From Paracoccaceae bacterium (lineage in GTDB: Bacteria > Pseudomonadota > Alphaproteobacteria > Rhodobacterales > Rhodobacteraceae): DNA of 6,433 nt. The notes under the pieces were generated by a model. It did not search any database. It was not told the DNA's origin and saw only the letters and a program-made list of their open reading frames with translations. The translations under genes and the position numbers were made by a program. Of this stretch, positions 1 to 6,015 are shown in pieces (position 1 is the stretch's first letter; the number at the start of each line of letters is the position of its first letter). The stretch lies in the NCBI GenBank assembly GCA_023263735.1, contig JALQUQ010000158.1, positions 1-6,433 on the forward strand, written 5' to 3'.

Positions 1-627
1 CTGCCCAGCGTGCCGGGGGGCGGGGCCATGCCGGTTGGCCGCACCATGGGCATGCTGAAACGCAAGACCTTTTCCATCGGCATGGGCGCGATGATGTGCT
101 TTTTCATCGGTCAATTCGCGCTGTCCACCTATCTGCGCCCCTATCTCGAGGATGTCACCCACCTCAGCCTCAACAGCCTGTCGCTCACGCTGTTTGCGCT
201 TGGGCTGGCGGGGCTTTTGGGCACCATGGTCATCGGTCGGGTGGTCCAATGGGCGCCTTATGGCATTCTGATCGCGGCGCCCGCGCTGATGGCAGTGGTT
301 GCGCTTGGCCTGATCGGTCTGGGGCATCTGGCCTTTGCCGTCGTGCCTTTGCTTGTGGTCTGGGGCTTTGTCACCGCGCCGAACCCGGTGGCGTGGAACA
401 GCTGGATGGCCCGCACCATCCCCGACGATCTGGAACCGGGCGGCGCGATGCTGGTGGCGCTGATCCAGACCTCGATCACCTTGGCGGCCTTTGCCGGGGG
501 CCTGCTCTACGACACCATCGGCTGGCAAGGCGCGTTCCTCTGCTCCAGCCTCGCCTTTGGCGCATCGGCCCTGATCGGAAACGTGCTGCGCATTCGGGCG
601 GCGGCACCCCGCTTTGCCCGGGGCTAA
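1..627 (+). CDS. MFS transporter, C-terminal half (5' end outside window)
   Basis: The frame is open from the first base, so this is the 3' part of a longer gene; 208 residues are visible. After a short basic loop (about residues 18-21, LKRK) the protein has roughly six hydrophobic segments, the size of the second six-helix half of a 12-helix major facilitator permease. A segment near residues 155-180 (ALIQTSITLAAFAGG, then GWQGAF) resembles the helix 11 region of DHA1-type drug or sugar exporters such as AraJ/YdhP. The inferred role is proton-driven export of a small molecule across the inner membrane; the substrate cannot be told. The GTG at 10 is only an internal codon. The stop codon TAA (625-627) overlaps the stop of the convergent phosphopantetheinyl transferase by four bases, so no separate terminator fits between them. 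Confidence 0.85.
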   Translation: MPSVPGGGAMPVGRTMGMLKRKTFSIGMGAMMCFFIGQFALSTYLRPYLEDVTHLSLNSLSLTLFALGLAGLLGTMVIGRVVQWAPYGILIAAPALMAVVALGLIGLGHLAFAVVPLLVVWGFVTAPNPVAWNSWMARTIPDDLEPGGAMLVALIQTSITLAAFAGGLLYDTIGWQGAFLCSSLAFGASALIGNVLRIRAAAPRFARG

Positions 628-1343
628 GGACGCGCGGGCACGATCACCCAGCTGATCACGTGATCCGCCCTGCGCCGCAGATGCACGTCAAACACCTGCC
701 CCGCCCGCAGATCGCCCGTCAAATCGCCCGTCAGCCGCAGGAGCAGCCGGTCCTCGGCCGGGGGGGCGGCCAGTTCCGCCGCTTCGAACCCGAACCAGCG
801 CTGCACCATGGGATACAGCGCCTTGAACAGCGCCTCCTTGGCCGAAAAGATCGCGGTCGCATCGGCGGCCGTGACCTCTCCCGCCAGTTGGGCCAGATCC
901 GCCGCCAAAACTGCCTTGCGTAGAACGGCTGACAGGCTTTTGCCGGTCAACAGCGCCTCGACATCGACCCCGGCGTGATGATCCGCCCCCCGCCTCGCCA
1001 GACTGACGACATGCCCGCGCGCATGGCTGATCGAACCCCGGTATCCCGCGGGCCAGATCGGCAGACGGTCGGCCCCATAGCCCACCTGCGCTGGCCCGGC
1101 CCCCACCGCCTGCAACAGCCAGCCCGCCACCGCCCGCCCCGCCAGATATTCGGCCTGACGGCGCGGGGCCGCCAAATGCAGCGGCGCGGGCAGCTCAACC
1201 CCCAGTTCGGCAAAGCACTCTGGCCAGAACCGCTCAACCGCATAGTGCCCGCACAAAAGCGAAAACCCCTGCCCCACCTCCTCGGCCGGGCCAAGGACGG
1301 TCAGAAACGGCACCATCGGATCAAAAGGGGCATCACCGGTCAT
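624..1343 (-). CDS. 4'-phosphopantetheinyl transferase, EntD/Sfp type
   Basis: This 239-residue protein transfers the 4'-phosphopantetheine arm of coenzyme A to a conserved serine of carrier proteins (acyl, peptidyl or aryl carrier domains). The family motifs appear in order: RRQAEYLAGR at 61-70, WPAGYRGSISHARG at 97-110, GVDVE at 125-129 (Asp127 and Glu129 expected to bind magnesium), and FSAKEALFKALYP at 166-178 (Glu170 and Lys174 expected in catalysis). The length and the early RRQAEYLAGR motif point to the EntD-like subgroup. The frame stays open far upstream, but family similarity begins after the ATG at 1343. An ATG at 1316 is also possible, and neither has a strong Shine-Dalgarno sequence. 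The carrier partner is not in this window. The gene is divergent from a LysR-type regulator, which may control it. Confidence 0.92.
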   Translation of the reverse strand: MTGDAPFDPMVPFLTVLGPAEEVGQGFSLLCGHYAVERFWPECFAELGVELPAPLHLAAPRRQAEYLAGRAVAGWLLQAVGAGPAQVGYGADRLPIWPAGYRGSISHARGHVVSLARRGADHHAGVDVEALLTGKSLSAVLRKAVLAADLAQLAGEVTAADATAIFSAKEALFKALYPMVQRWFGFEAAELAAPPAEDRLLLRLTGDLTGDLRAGQVFDVHLRRRADHVISWVIVPARP

Positions 1344-1472
1344 CGCGCCGATATGCCGACATTCGAAATCAACATCAAGCGGCGGCCCAAAACCGCCCCC
1401 CGCCCCCCGCTTTCTTGTAATCGCGGGCGCAATCTGCCTAGCTGTCCTGACCCATCGCAGCCAAGGCCCCCC
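1344..1472. promoter_or_regulatory. Divergent spacer between transferase and LysR genes
   Basis: This 129-bp gap lies between two divergent start codons, the usual place for LysR-type operator sites and both promoters. It contains a cytosine-rich tract near 1397-1409 and a five-base-pair inverted repeat, GGCGG (1381-1385) with CCGCC (1393-1397). TTGTAA at 1415-1420 could be a -35 element for the regulator, but no good -10 partner follows at normal spacing. No convincing T-N11-A LysR box stands out. The regulatory role is inferred from layout. Confidence 0.4.
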
Positions 1473-2390
1473 ATGCGCCCCCGTCGTTTTCTGCCCTCGA
1501 TCAATCTCCTGATGGCCTTTGACGCCGTGGTCCGCCATCGGTCGGTCACCGCCGCCGCAGAAGAGCTGGATCTGACGCAAAGCACCGTCAGCCGGTTGAT
1601 CCTTTCGTTGGAAGAGCAGTTGGGCAAAGACCTCTTCACCCGCGTGCGCAAACGGCTGGTGCCCAATGCCGCCGCCCTCACCTATCAACGCGATGTGGCC
1701 CGCGCCTTGGATCTGATTCAACGCGCCAGCACGGCGGTGGTGGCCAATCCGATGGGCGGCACCATGTCCTTGGCCGTGCTGCCCACCTTTGCCACCCGCT
1801 GGCTGGGGCCGCGTCTGGGCGATTTCCTGTCGCATCATCCGGGCGTGGCCGTGAACATGTCCACCCGGATCAAACGCTTTGACTTTGCGAACGAAGTGTT
1901 TGATGCCGCAATCTATTTTGGCACCGACGATTGGCCGGGCGTCCATCATCTGCGGCTGTTTGACGAACGGGTCACCGCCTGCGCCGCGCCCGGGTTTCTG
2001 GCGCAAAATCCGGTGCAGCGCGCCGCCGATCTGGCCAGCCTGCCCCGCCTGCAACTGGAATCGCGCCCCCATGTCTGGAACGATTGGTTCCGCGCCCAAG
2101 GGGCACAGCCGGTGCCAGGCGGCGGCATGCTGGTCGATCAATTCTCGATGATGATTCAGGCCGCGATTTCGGGGCTGGGGATCGCCCTTCTGCCCGATTA
2201 TCTGGCCCGGGTCGAAATCGCCGAACGCCGGTTGCTGCCCGTTCTCGATCAGGCGGTGCCGGTGCGCGGGGCCTATTGGCTGGTCTGGCCGCCCGACCGC
2301 GATGGCCTTGCCCCCCTTGCCGCCTTTCGGGACTGGATCGCCCGCGAAACCGCCAAATCACAGGAAACCGCCGATGACCCCCACGCTTGA
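1473..2390 (+). CDS. LysR-type transcriptional regulator (GcvA-like)
   Basis: This 305-residue protein has the usual LysR length. An N-terminal winged helix-turn-helix covers about residues 9-68, with TAAAEELDLTQSTVSRLI (26-43) and LEEQLGKDLFTR (46-57) as the classic signature. A periplasmic-binding-protein-like effector domain follows at about 95-295; GLGIALLPDYL at 234-244 is typical of its second lobe. The short N-terminus ending in LPSINLLMAFDAV resembles the GcvA branch. The ATG at 1473 is chosen because the domain begins right after it; AAGG at 1463-1466 is a weak ribosome binding site. The gene is divergent from the phosphopantetheinyl transferase and overlaps the following dehydratase by 17 bp, so either could be its target. 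The effector is unknown. Confidence 0.93.
   Translation: MRPRRFLPSINLLMAFDAVVRHRSVTAAAEELDLTQSTVSRLILSLEEQLGKDLFTRVRKRLVPNAAALTYQRDVARALDLIQRASTAVVANPMGGTMSLAVLPTFATRWLGPRLGDFLSHHPGVAVNMSTRIKRFDFANEVFDAAIYFGTDDWPGVHHLRLFDERVTACAAPGFLAQNPVQRAADLASLPRLQLESRPHVWNDWFRAQGAQPVPGGGMLVDQFSMMIQAAISGLGIALLPDYLARVEIAERRLLPVLDQAVPVRGAYWLVWPPDRDGLAPLAAFRDWIARETAKSQETADDPHA
2362..2367 (+). promoter_or_regulatory. Ribosome binding site of the HTD2-like gene
   Basis: AGGAAA lies six bases before the ATG at 2374, inside the end of the LysR gene. It supports the ATG at 2374 over the in-frame ATG at 2302, which would add 24 residues and a 89-base overlap. The position suggests translation coupled to the regulator. 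Confidence 0.6.
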
Positions 2391-3219
2391 CCCCGACCGC
2401 CTGCGCCAGTGGATCGGGCGCGAGGAAACGGCTGTCGAACAGGTGACCCCCGCCTTGGTGCAGCGGTTCAATGCCACCTTCAACCGCTCGGGCCCGCTGG
2501 ACCACGGGGCAAAGGCCCCCTTGCTGATTCACCTGTGTCTGGCCCCGGCGGTGGCGAATACCGATCAACTTGGTCATGACGGGCACCCCGAATTGGGCGA
2601 TTTTCACCCGCCCGTCGCCCTGCCCCGGCGGATGTGGGCGGGCGGCGCGTTTGACTTTCACGGCCCCCTCTGCATCGGCGATCAGGTGTCGCGGCGCTCC
2701 GTCATCGCCGATGTCGCGGTGAAACAGGGGCGATCGGGGCCGCTGTGCTTTGTCTCGGTGCTGCACCACATTTCGGCCAATGGTCGCAGCGTTCTGACCG
2801 AACGTCAGGATATCGTCTACCGCGCGGCCGACTCCGCCCCCGTTGCGCCTTCGGCCCTCGCCCCGCCTGCCCCCCTGTCGCCACGGCACCGGCGCATCGT
2901 CACCAGCCCGACCTTGCTCTTTCGGTATTCGGCGCTCACCTTCAACGGCCATCGCATCCATTACGACGCCGCCTTTGCCACCCAGACCGAAGGCTATCCG
3001 GCCCTGATCGTACATGGCCCGCTTCAGGCCACCGCGCTGGTGCAATTCGCCGCCGATATGAAAGGACGCCCCCCGAAACGGGTGGAATATCGCAACCTGT
3101 CGCCCGTCTTTCTGGGCCCCGATCTGATGATCTCGGCCACCGAGGAAGACGGCGGCCTTTCGATCTGGACCCATGCCGATGGCGGCCCGGTTTCGGTGCA
3201 GGCCCGCGCCCTGTGGTGA
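2374..3219 (+). CDS. HTD2/FAS1-like double-hotdog acyl dehydratase or hydratase
   Basis: This 281-residue protein looks like the two-hotdog HTD2-like family, which includes mitochondrial 3-hydroxyacyl-thioester dehydratase and bacterial mesaconyl-C4-CoA (3-methylfumaryl-CoA) hydratases. The N-terminal half (about 10-150) carries PRRMWAGGAFDFHGPLCIGD at 85-104, typical of the non-catalytic hotdog. The C-terminal half (about 178-281) carries RYSALTFNGHRIHYD at 184-198, the hydratase motif with Asn191, His193 and His196, then GYPALIVHGPLQA at 207-219. The reaction is addition or removal of water on an enoyl or hydroxyacyl thioester; the substrate cannot be assigned. The gene overlaps the LysR gene by 17 bp and is probably cotranscribed with it. 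Its stop codon abuts the stop of the convergent cytidylyltransferase with no gap (TGATCA at 3217-3222). Confidence 0.85.
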   Translation: MTPTLDPDRLRQWIGREETAVEQVTPALVQRFNATFNRSGPLDHGAKAPLLIHLCLAPAVANTDQLGHDGHPELGDFHPPVALPRRMWAGGAFDFHGPLCIGDQVSRRSVIADVAVKQGRSGPLCFVSVLHHISANGRSVLTERQDIVYRAADSAPVAPSALAPPAPLSPRHRRIVTSPTLLFRYSALTFNGHRIHYDAAFATQTEGYPALIVHGPLQATALVQFAADMKGRPPKRVEYRNLSPVFLGPDLMISATEEDGGLSIWTHADGGPVSVQARALW

Positions 3220-3923
3220 TCAGGCCTGCCCGGTTTTCCGGCGCAGCAGCATTTCGACGATCTGAAAATCCAACTCCCGGTCAATATCGACCGACCGCTC
3301 CTCGGGCATCTCATAAAGCCGGGTGTCGGGGTAAAACACCTGCGGATCGGCGTGAAAGCGGTCGCGGTTCCACACATAAACCGATCCGTTCATATCAAAG
3401 CAGGCGGGCGAATCCTGCCGCCGCAGCACCATCCCCCCCAGCTTCTTCGAGATATGCACCGTCCCATCCGGCGCGCGTTCCACCATGTTGAAATAGGGCG
3501 AATGGCGCGAGGCCGATCCCGTGATCACATTCGTCGCCCCGGTTTCGCGCAACAGATCGACCGATCCGGTGATATCCGACAATTCCCGCAGGGGCGAGGT
3601 GCAGTCCAGATCGACATGAATATCCGCCTTGCGCCCCAGGTCCGCCTCGGCCGCCAAACCGGCATGGATGATCGCGGGCACCTTTCCGGCCTGATCGGTC
3701 GCCATCTCGGCCGGGCGGTCAATCGCCACATGCGCCCCCGCCGCCAAGGCCGCCGCCCGAATATCCGCCCCATCGCTGCTGACCAGCACGATATCAAAGA
3801 GCCCGGTGGCCAAGGCTTGCCCCACCGTCCAGGCAATCAGCGGTTTCCCCGCGATCATCCGCACATTCTTGCCCGGCAGCCCTTTGACCCGCTTCGCGCG
3901 CAAATTGTGCAGATGATGGTCAT
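3220..3923 (-). CDS. legF: CMP-legionaminate synthetase-like cytidylyltransferase, frameshifted near N-terminus
   Basis: Enzymes of this acylneuraminate cytidylyltransferase family (LegF/PtmB, NeuA, PseF) activate nonulosonic acids with CTP. From 3923, an ATG with AAGGGG upstream opens MTIICTICARSGSKG, the family's CTP-binding start, but this frame then goes wrong. The rest, LPGKNVRMIAGKPLIAW onward, lies in the frame shifted by one base and runs to the TGA at 3220-3222. Joining them at 3879-3881 gives about 234 residues, the normal PtmB/LegF length. Other family features are DLDCTSPLREL, FDMNGSVYVW, and SVDIDRELDF, whose aspartates should bind metal. Read without the shift, the only start is TTG at 3903, giving 227 residues that lack the ARxGSK motif. 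LegF is preferred over NeuA or PseF because of the motif style and the legB/legC/legG neighbours. The frameshift may be a real mutation, recoding, or a sequence error. Confidence 0.82.
3879..3885 (-). other. One-base frame break in legF, at a slippery-like heptamer
   Basis: On the minus strand this reads A AAG GGC in the frame of the ATG at 3923. Adding one base here, or stepping back one base after GGC, restores SGSKG-LPGKN, the expected family sequence. The heptamer fits the X XXY YYZ form of -1 frameshift sites. No stable hairpin lies at the usual 5-9 base distance; the nearest small stem is at 3840-3852. A simple one-base deletion is therefore the more likely cause. Confidence 0.75.
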
Positions 3924-3930
3924 GCGGGGG

Positions 3931-3936
3931 CCCCTT
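3931..3936 (-). promoter_or_regulatory. Ribosome binding site supporting the legF ATG at 3923
   Basis: AAGGGG on the minus strand lies seven bases upstream of the ATG at 3923. It supports that start over the internal TTG at 3903 and marks the short first frame as the original beginning of legF. Confidence 0.5.
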
Positions 3937-3990
3937 TTCGGCAATTTTCGCGACCCTGCCAGCAACCTATGGGCAAGGCAAGCCTCCGCT

Positions 3991-4021
3991 TACCCTTTAC
4001 GGTTCGGGGCAGTTAAGGGTA
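3991..4021. repeat. Perfect 7-bp inverted repeat between legF and legB
   Basis: TACCCTT (3991-3997) and AAGGGTA (4015-4021) are perfect inverted arms separated by 17 bases. They lie in the 142-bp divergent spacer (3924-4065), where an operator for both genes or a leader hairpin could sit. The same spacer has a short direct repeat, TTTTCG, at 3935-3940 and 3945-3950. No clear -35/-10 pair is visible on either strand. A regulatory function is a guess. Confidence 0.3.
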
Positions 4022-4051
4022 TGACCCCAGAAGCATTTCATGACAGGGCAT

Positions 4052-4056
4052 AGGGG
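4052..4056 (+). promoter_or_regulatory. Ribosome binding site of legB
   Basis: AGGGG lies nine bases before the ATG at 4066. It supports that start, which places the Rossmann glycine motif at residue 8 as expected for the family. Confidence 0.5.
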
Positions 4057-4065
4057 CGAACGCTT

Positions 4066-4773
4066 ATGGCAAAGGTTCTGGTCACCGGCGCGGATGGCTT
4101 TATCGGCTCGCATCTGGTCGAACATCTGGTCGCCGAGGGGCATGAGGTTCGCGCGCTGGCCCAGTACAATTCCTTCAATTCCTGGGGCTGGCTCGATCAT
4201 CTTCCCTCGCTTGACGGGGTCGAGGTGGTGTCGGGCGACATCCGCGATGCGCAATTCTGCACCACGCTGACCCAGGGGGTTGAAACCGTCTTCCACCTCG
4301 CCGCGCTGATCGCCATTCCCTATTCCTATGTGGCCCCCGACAGCTATGTCGAAACCAACGTGCGCGGCACGCTGAACATCTGTCAGGCGGCGCTGAATGC
4401 GGGCTGTGCGCGGGTGATCCACACCTCCACCTCCGAGGTTTATGGCACCGCCCGTTACGTGCCCATCGACGAAGCCCACCCCCTGCAACCGCAATCACCC
4501 TATTCGGCCTCGAAAATCGGGGCCGATGCCATCGCGATGAGCTTTCAGTCCGCGTTCGAACTGCCCCTGACCATCGCCCGGCCCTTCAACACCTATGGCC
4601 CCCGCCAATCGGCCCGCGCCGTGATCCCCACCATCATCGCGCAAATCGCCGCCGGGGCGACCCAGATCAAACTGGGCGATGTCACCCCCACCCGCGATTT
4701 CAACTATGTGCTGGATACCTGCCGGGGCTTTTTTCTAAAATTATTTTTTGGCCCAAGGGAACTCGCAGGTTAA
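4066..4773 (+). pseudogene. legB: NAD-dependent 4,6-dehydratase LegB, 3' end lost
   Basis: LegB is an extended short-chain dehydrogenase that makes the 4-keto-6-deoxy sugar nucleotide, the first committed step towards legionaminic acid. The visible part is well conserved: TGADGFIG at 7-14 binds NAD, TSTSEVYG (120-127) supplies active-site residues, and Tyr146 with Lys150 form the YSASK pair. RPFNTYGPRQSARAVIP (172-188) and TRDFNYVLDTCRGF (209-222) are strongly LegB-like. After Phe222-Phe223 (about 4734) the frame enters AT-rich DNA and ends with about a dozen unrelated residues. The family is usually around 320-340 residues, so about 100 C-terminal residues of the substrate-binding region are gone. 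The stump is probably inactive. It would normally be followed directly by legC, of which only the far end remains beyond the inserted segment. Confidence 0.87.
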
Positions 4774-4782
4774 ATACGAAGC

Positions 4783-5832
4783 CTATGCACCATTTATTCG
4801 TCGCCAAATATCCATGACTTCTGACTCATTAAATGAAACGCCGCGCCTTTTCAAAAAGGCGAGCCTAAATTTGATTGGCAATTTAAGTCTGTTCACTCGC
4901 TTGCGCAGCTTTGCTGCTAGCATGCTGAATATATTGTTTCGGCTCACAAGCTTTAATTTTCTACGACGCTCGACGTACAAGGAAAGCGCAGACTCAAGGT
5001 CATGCGCGATCGTTGATGCAGGAAGTCCTGTATGCTCGGAAATCTCACTCGAAGTATAATCGAGGATCTGCATCTTCAATCCACTTTCGGATTGATCATG
5101 CCAGTGCTTCTCAATTCGTATTGCTTTTGAAAGTGATCGGTCTTTTCCTTGCCTTCGAGAATGCACATCCCCATGCCCCAACTTGGCGGAGCGAAGCCAT
5201 TGAAGAACCGGAAGGCGTTTTACCTTTCCACGATAAATCGCGTTGAACTCAAATTGAAGCTCTCCTATCACATATACGGGAAACTCATTCTTGCCCCACA
5301 GTAGCATTCCTTCGCACCACACATCTTTGCGGCAGACGCCATAAATCGTTGCGGGAGTGTAATTTTGAAAGTACGCCATTGCACGTTCCCTTGGATCGTT
5401 TTGACAAAAATCGAGAGACTGGAAAAGTTCATACTTTTCAAATGCCATTGCCCTGAAAAACTTTGGTTCAGTGAATCCCAACATTTGACCACCGCACGCA
5501 ACATAGTCCGGATGATCGTCAAGGAAACGGATCGCAGCGATCAACGAAGAAGGGAGATGAAAATCATCATCGCCACAAAGTGCCACATAATCTGACGTTA
5601 CATATGACGCTGCAAAAGCAAGCCGCTCGCTGAGAGCTATGGGTTTATGAAAATATTCGATATTTTGAGCCTCACGAATGTCATCGGGCAAATCCATCGC
5701 GTCGTCGCAGCCGTCTAGCACCAAAACTTTGACTCGCTGGTTCGCCCAAAAACGCATCGCACGCAATGCTTTGAGAGGTCTCTTATATGTTGGAATAACG
5801 ATGGTTAATCGCGACAATAAATCAGCTTTCAT
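4783..5832 (-). CDS. Glycosyltransferase, TIGR00180/GT2-like
   Basis: This 349-residue protein is probably a cytoplasmic GT-A fold glycosyltransferase that moves a sugar from a nucleotide donor onto a surface glycan precursor or protein. LTIVIPTYKRP at 9-19 is the classic GT2 start, VKVLVLDGCDD at 34-44 follows the first fold unit, and SDYVALCGDDDF at 80-91 holds the Asp-rich (DxD-type) metal and donor site. The pattern IPTYKRP, then SERLAFAASYV, then GDDD resembles the TIGR00180 glycosyltransferase domain. The C-terminal tail (about 288-332) is rich in Lys and Arg and may touch the membrane. The start is the ATG at 5832, with no clear ribosome binding site. Codon use and base content are far more AT-rich than all its neighbours, and its direction opposes the leg operon. 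Both point to recent transfer. Donor and acceptor are unknown. Confidence 0.85.
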   Translation of the reverse strand: MKADLLSRLTIVIPTYKRPLKALRAMRFWANQRVKVLVLDGCDDAMDLPDDIREAQNIEYFHKPIALSERLAFAASYVTSDYVALCGDDDFHLPSSLIAAIRFLDDHPDYVACGGQMLGFTEPKFFRAMAFEKYELFQSLDFCQNDPRERAMAYFQNYTPATIYGVCRKDVWCEGMLLWGKNEFPVYVIGELQFEFNAIYRGKVKRLPVLQWLRSAKLGHGDVHSRRQGKDRSLSKAIRIEKHWHDQSESGLKMQILDYTSSEISEHTGLPASTIAHDLESALSLYVERRRKLKLVSRNNIFSMLAAKLRKRVNRLKLPIKFRLAFLKRRGVSFNESEVMDIWRRINGA

Positions 5833-6012
5833 GACTTATTTATCTGCTTTCTGCCGTGAGCTTCGCAACAACTTAGCGATCTTCTATGAGTTGAATTATT
5901 TTGATGTTACGCGGATGCTGAGTTGCAGACTCTACATCAACGTCGAACCGTAGACTAAGCACCTGTTACTCGTCAAGCGGATCAATTATGATGCAATATT
6001 AGATACATAACA
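5833..6012. other. AT-rich non-coding leader of the glycosyltransferase
   Basis: These 180 bases have early stops in the frames I followed and no recognisable gene remnant. On the minus strand they form the upstream region of the glycosyltransferase. TTGACG (minus strand, 5971-5976) could serve as a -35 box, but the -10 candidates at normal spacing are poor. Any promoter is therefore tentative. Confidence 0.35.
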
Positions 6013-6015
6013 GCC

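Larger units (their letters stand above)
4735..6012. other. AT-rich replacement segment inside the leg operon
   Basis: Base composition changes sharply at about 4731-4735 and again at about 6010-6013, from strongly GC-rich to roughly balanced or AT-rich and back. The left edge cuts legB within its conserved DTCRGF region. The right edge enters legC near its C-terminal third. The missing legB and legC parts, estimated from usual family lengths, are about 1.1 kb, close to the 1.28 kb gained. One whole gene, a minus-strand glycosyltransferase, lies inside. No transposase, integrase, tRNA or good terminal inverted repeats are visible. Replacement by recombination is inferred; an assembly chimera is possible. 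Confidence 0.75.

Noticed and set aside
1344..2141. Minus-strand open frame extending the transferase upstream to 2141, opposite the LysR gene.
   Set aside because: The extension mirrors the LysR coding strand in a GC-rich genome and has no family features; the transferase motifs begin after the ATG at 1343.
1972..3174. 400-codon minus-strand open frame opposite the LysR and hydratase genes.
   Set aside because: It is rich in Arg, Gly and Pro with no recognisable domain, as expected for the antisense of GC-rich coding DNA; both sense genes have clear families.
3840..3852. GCGG/CCGC stem with a five-base loop downstream of the legF heptamer, as a frameshift stimulator.
   Set aside because: It starts about 26 bases after the heptamer and has only four pairs, too far and too weak for a usual stimulator.
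4726..4754. GGGC and GCCC flanking T-rich and A-rich runs near the left joint, as a terminator.
   Set aside because: The stem is four pairs with a loop of over 20 bases, and no proper U-tract follows it on either strand.
4748..5059. Plus-strand open frame of 103 codons starting near the legB joint.
   Set aside because: It is almost wholly antisense to the glycosyltransferase, has no domain, and does not continue legB.
4735..6002. CTAAAATT at 4735-4742 and inverted CTAATATT at 5995-6002, as possible terminal inverted repeats of a mobile element.
   Set aside because: Only seven of eight bases match in AT-rich sequence, the right copy is about ten bases inside the edge, and no transposase is present.
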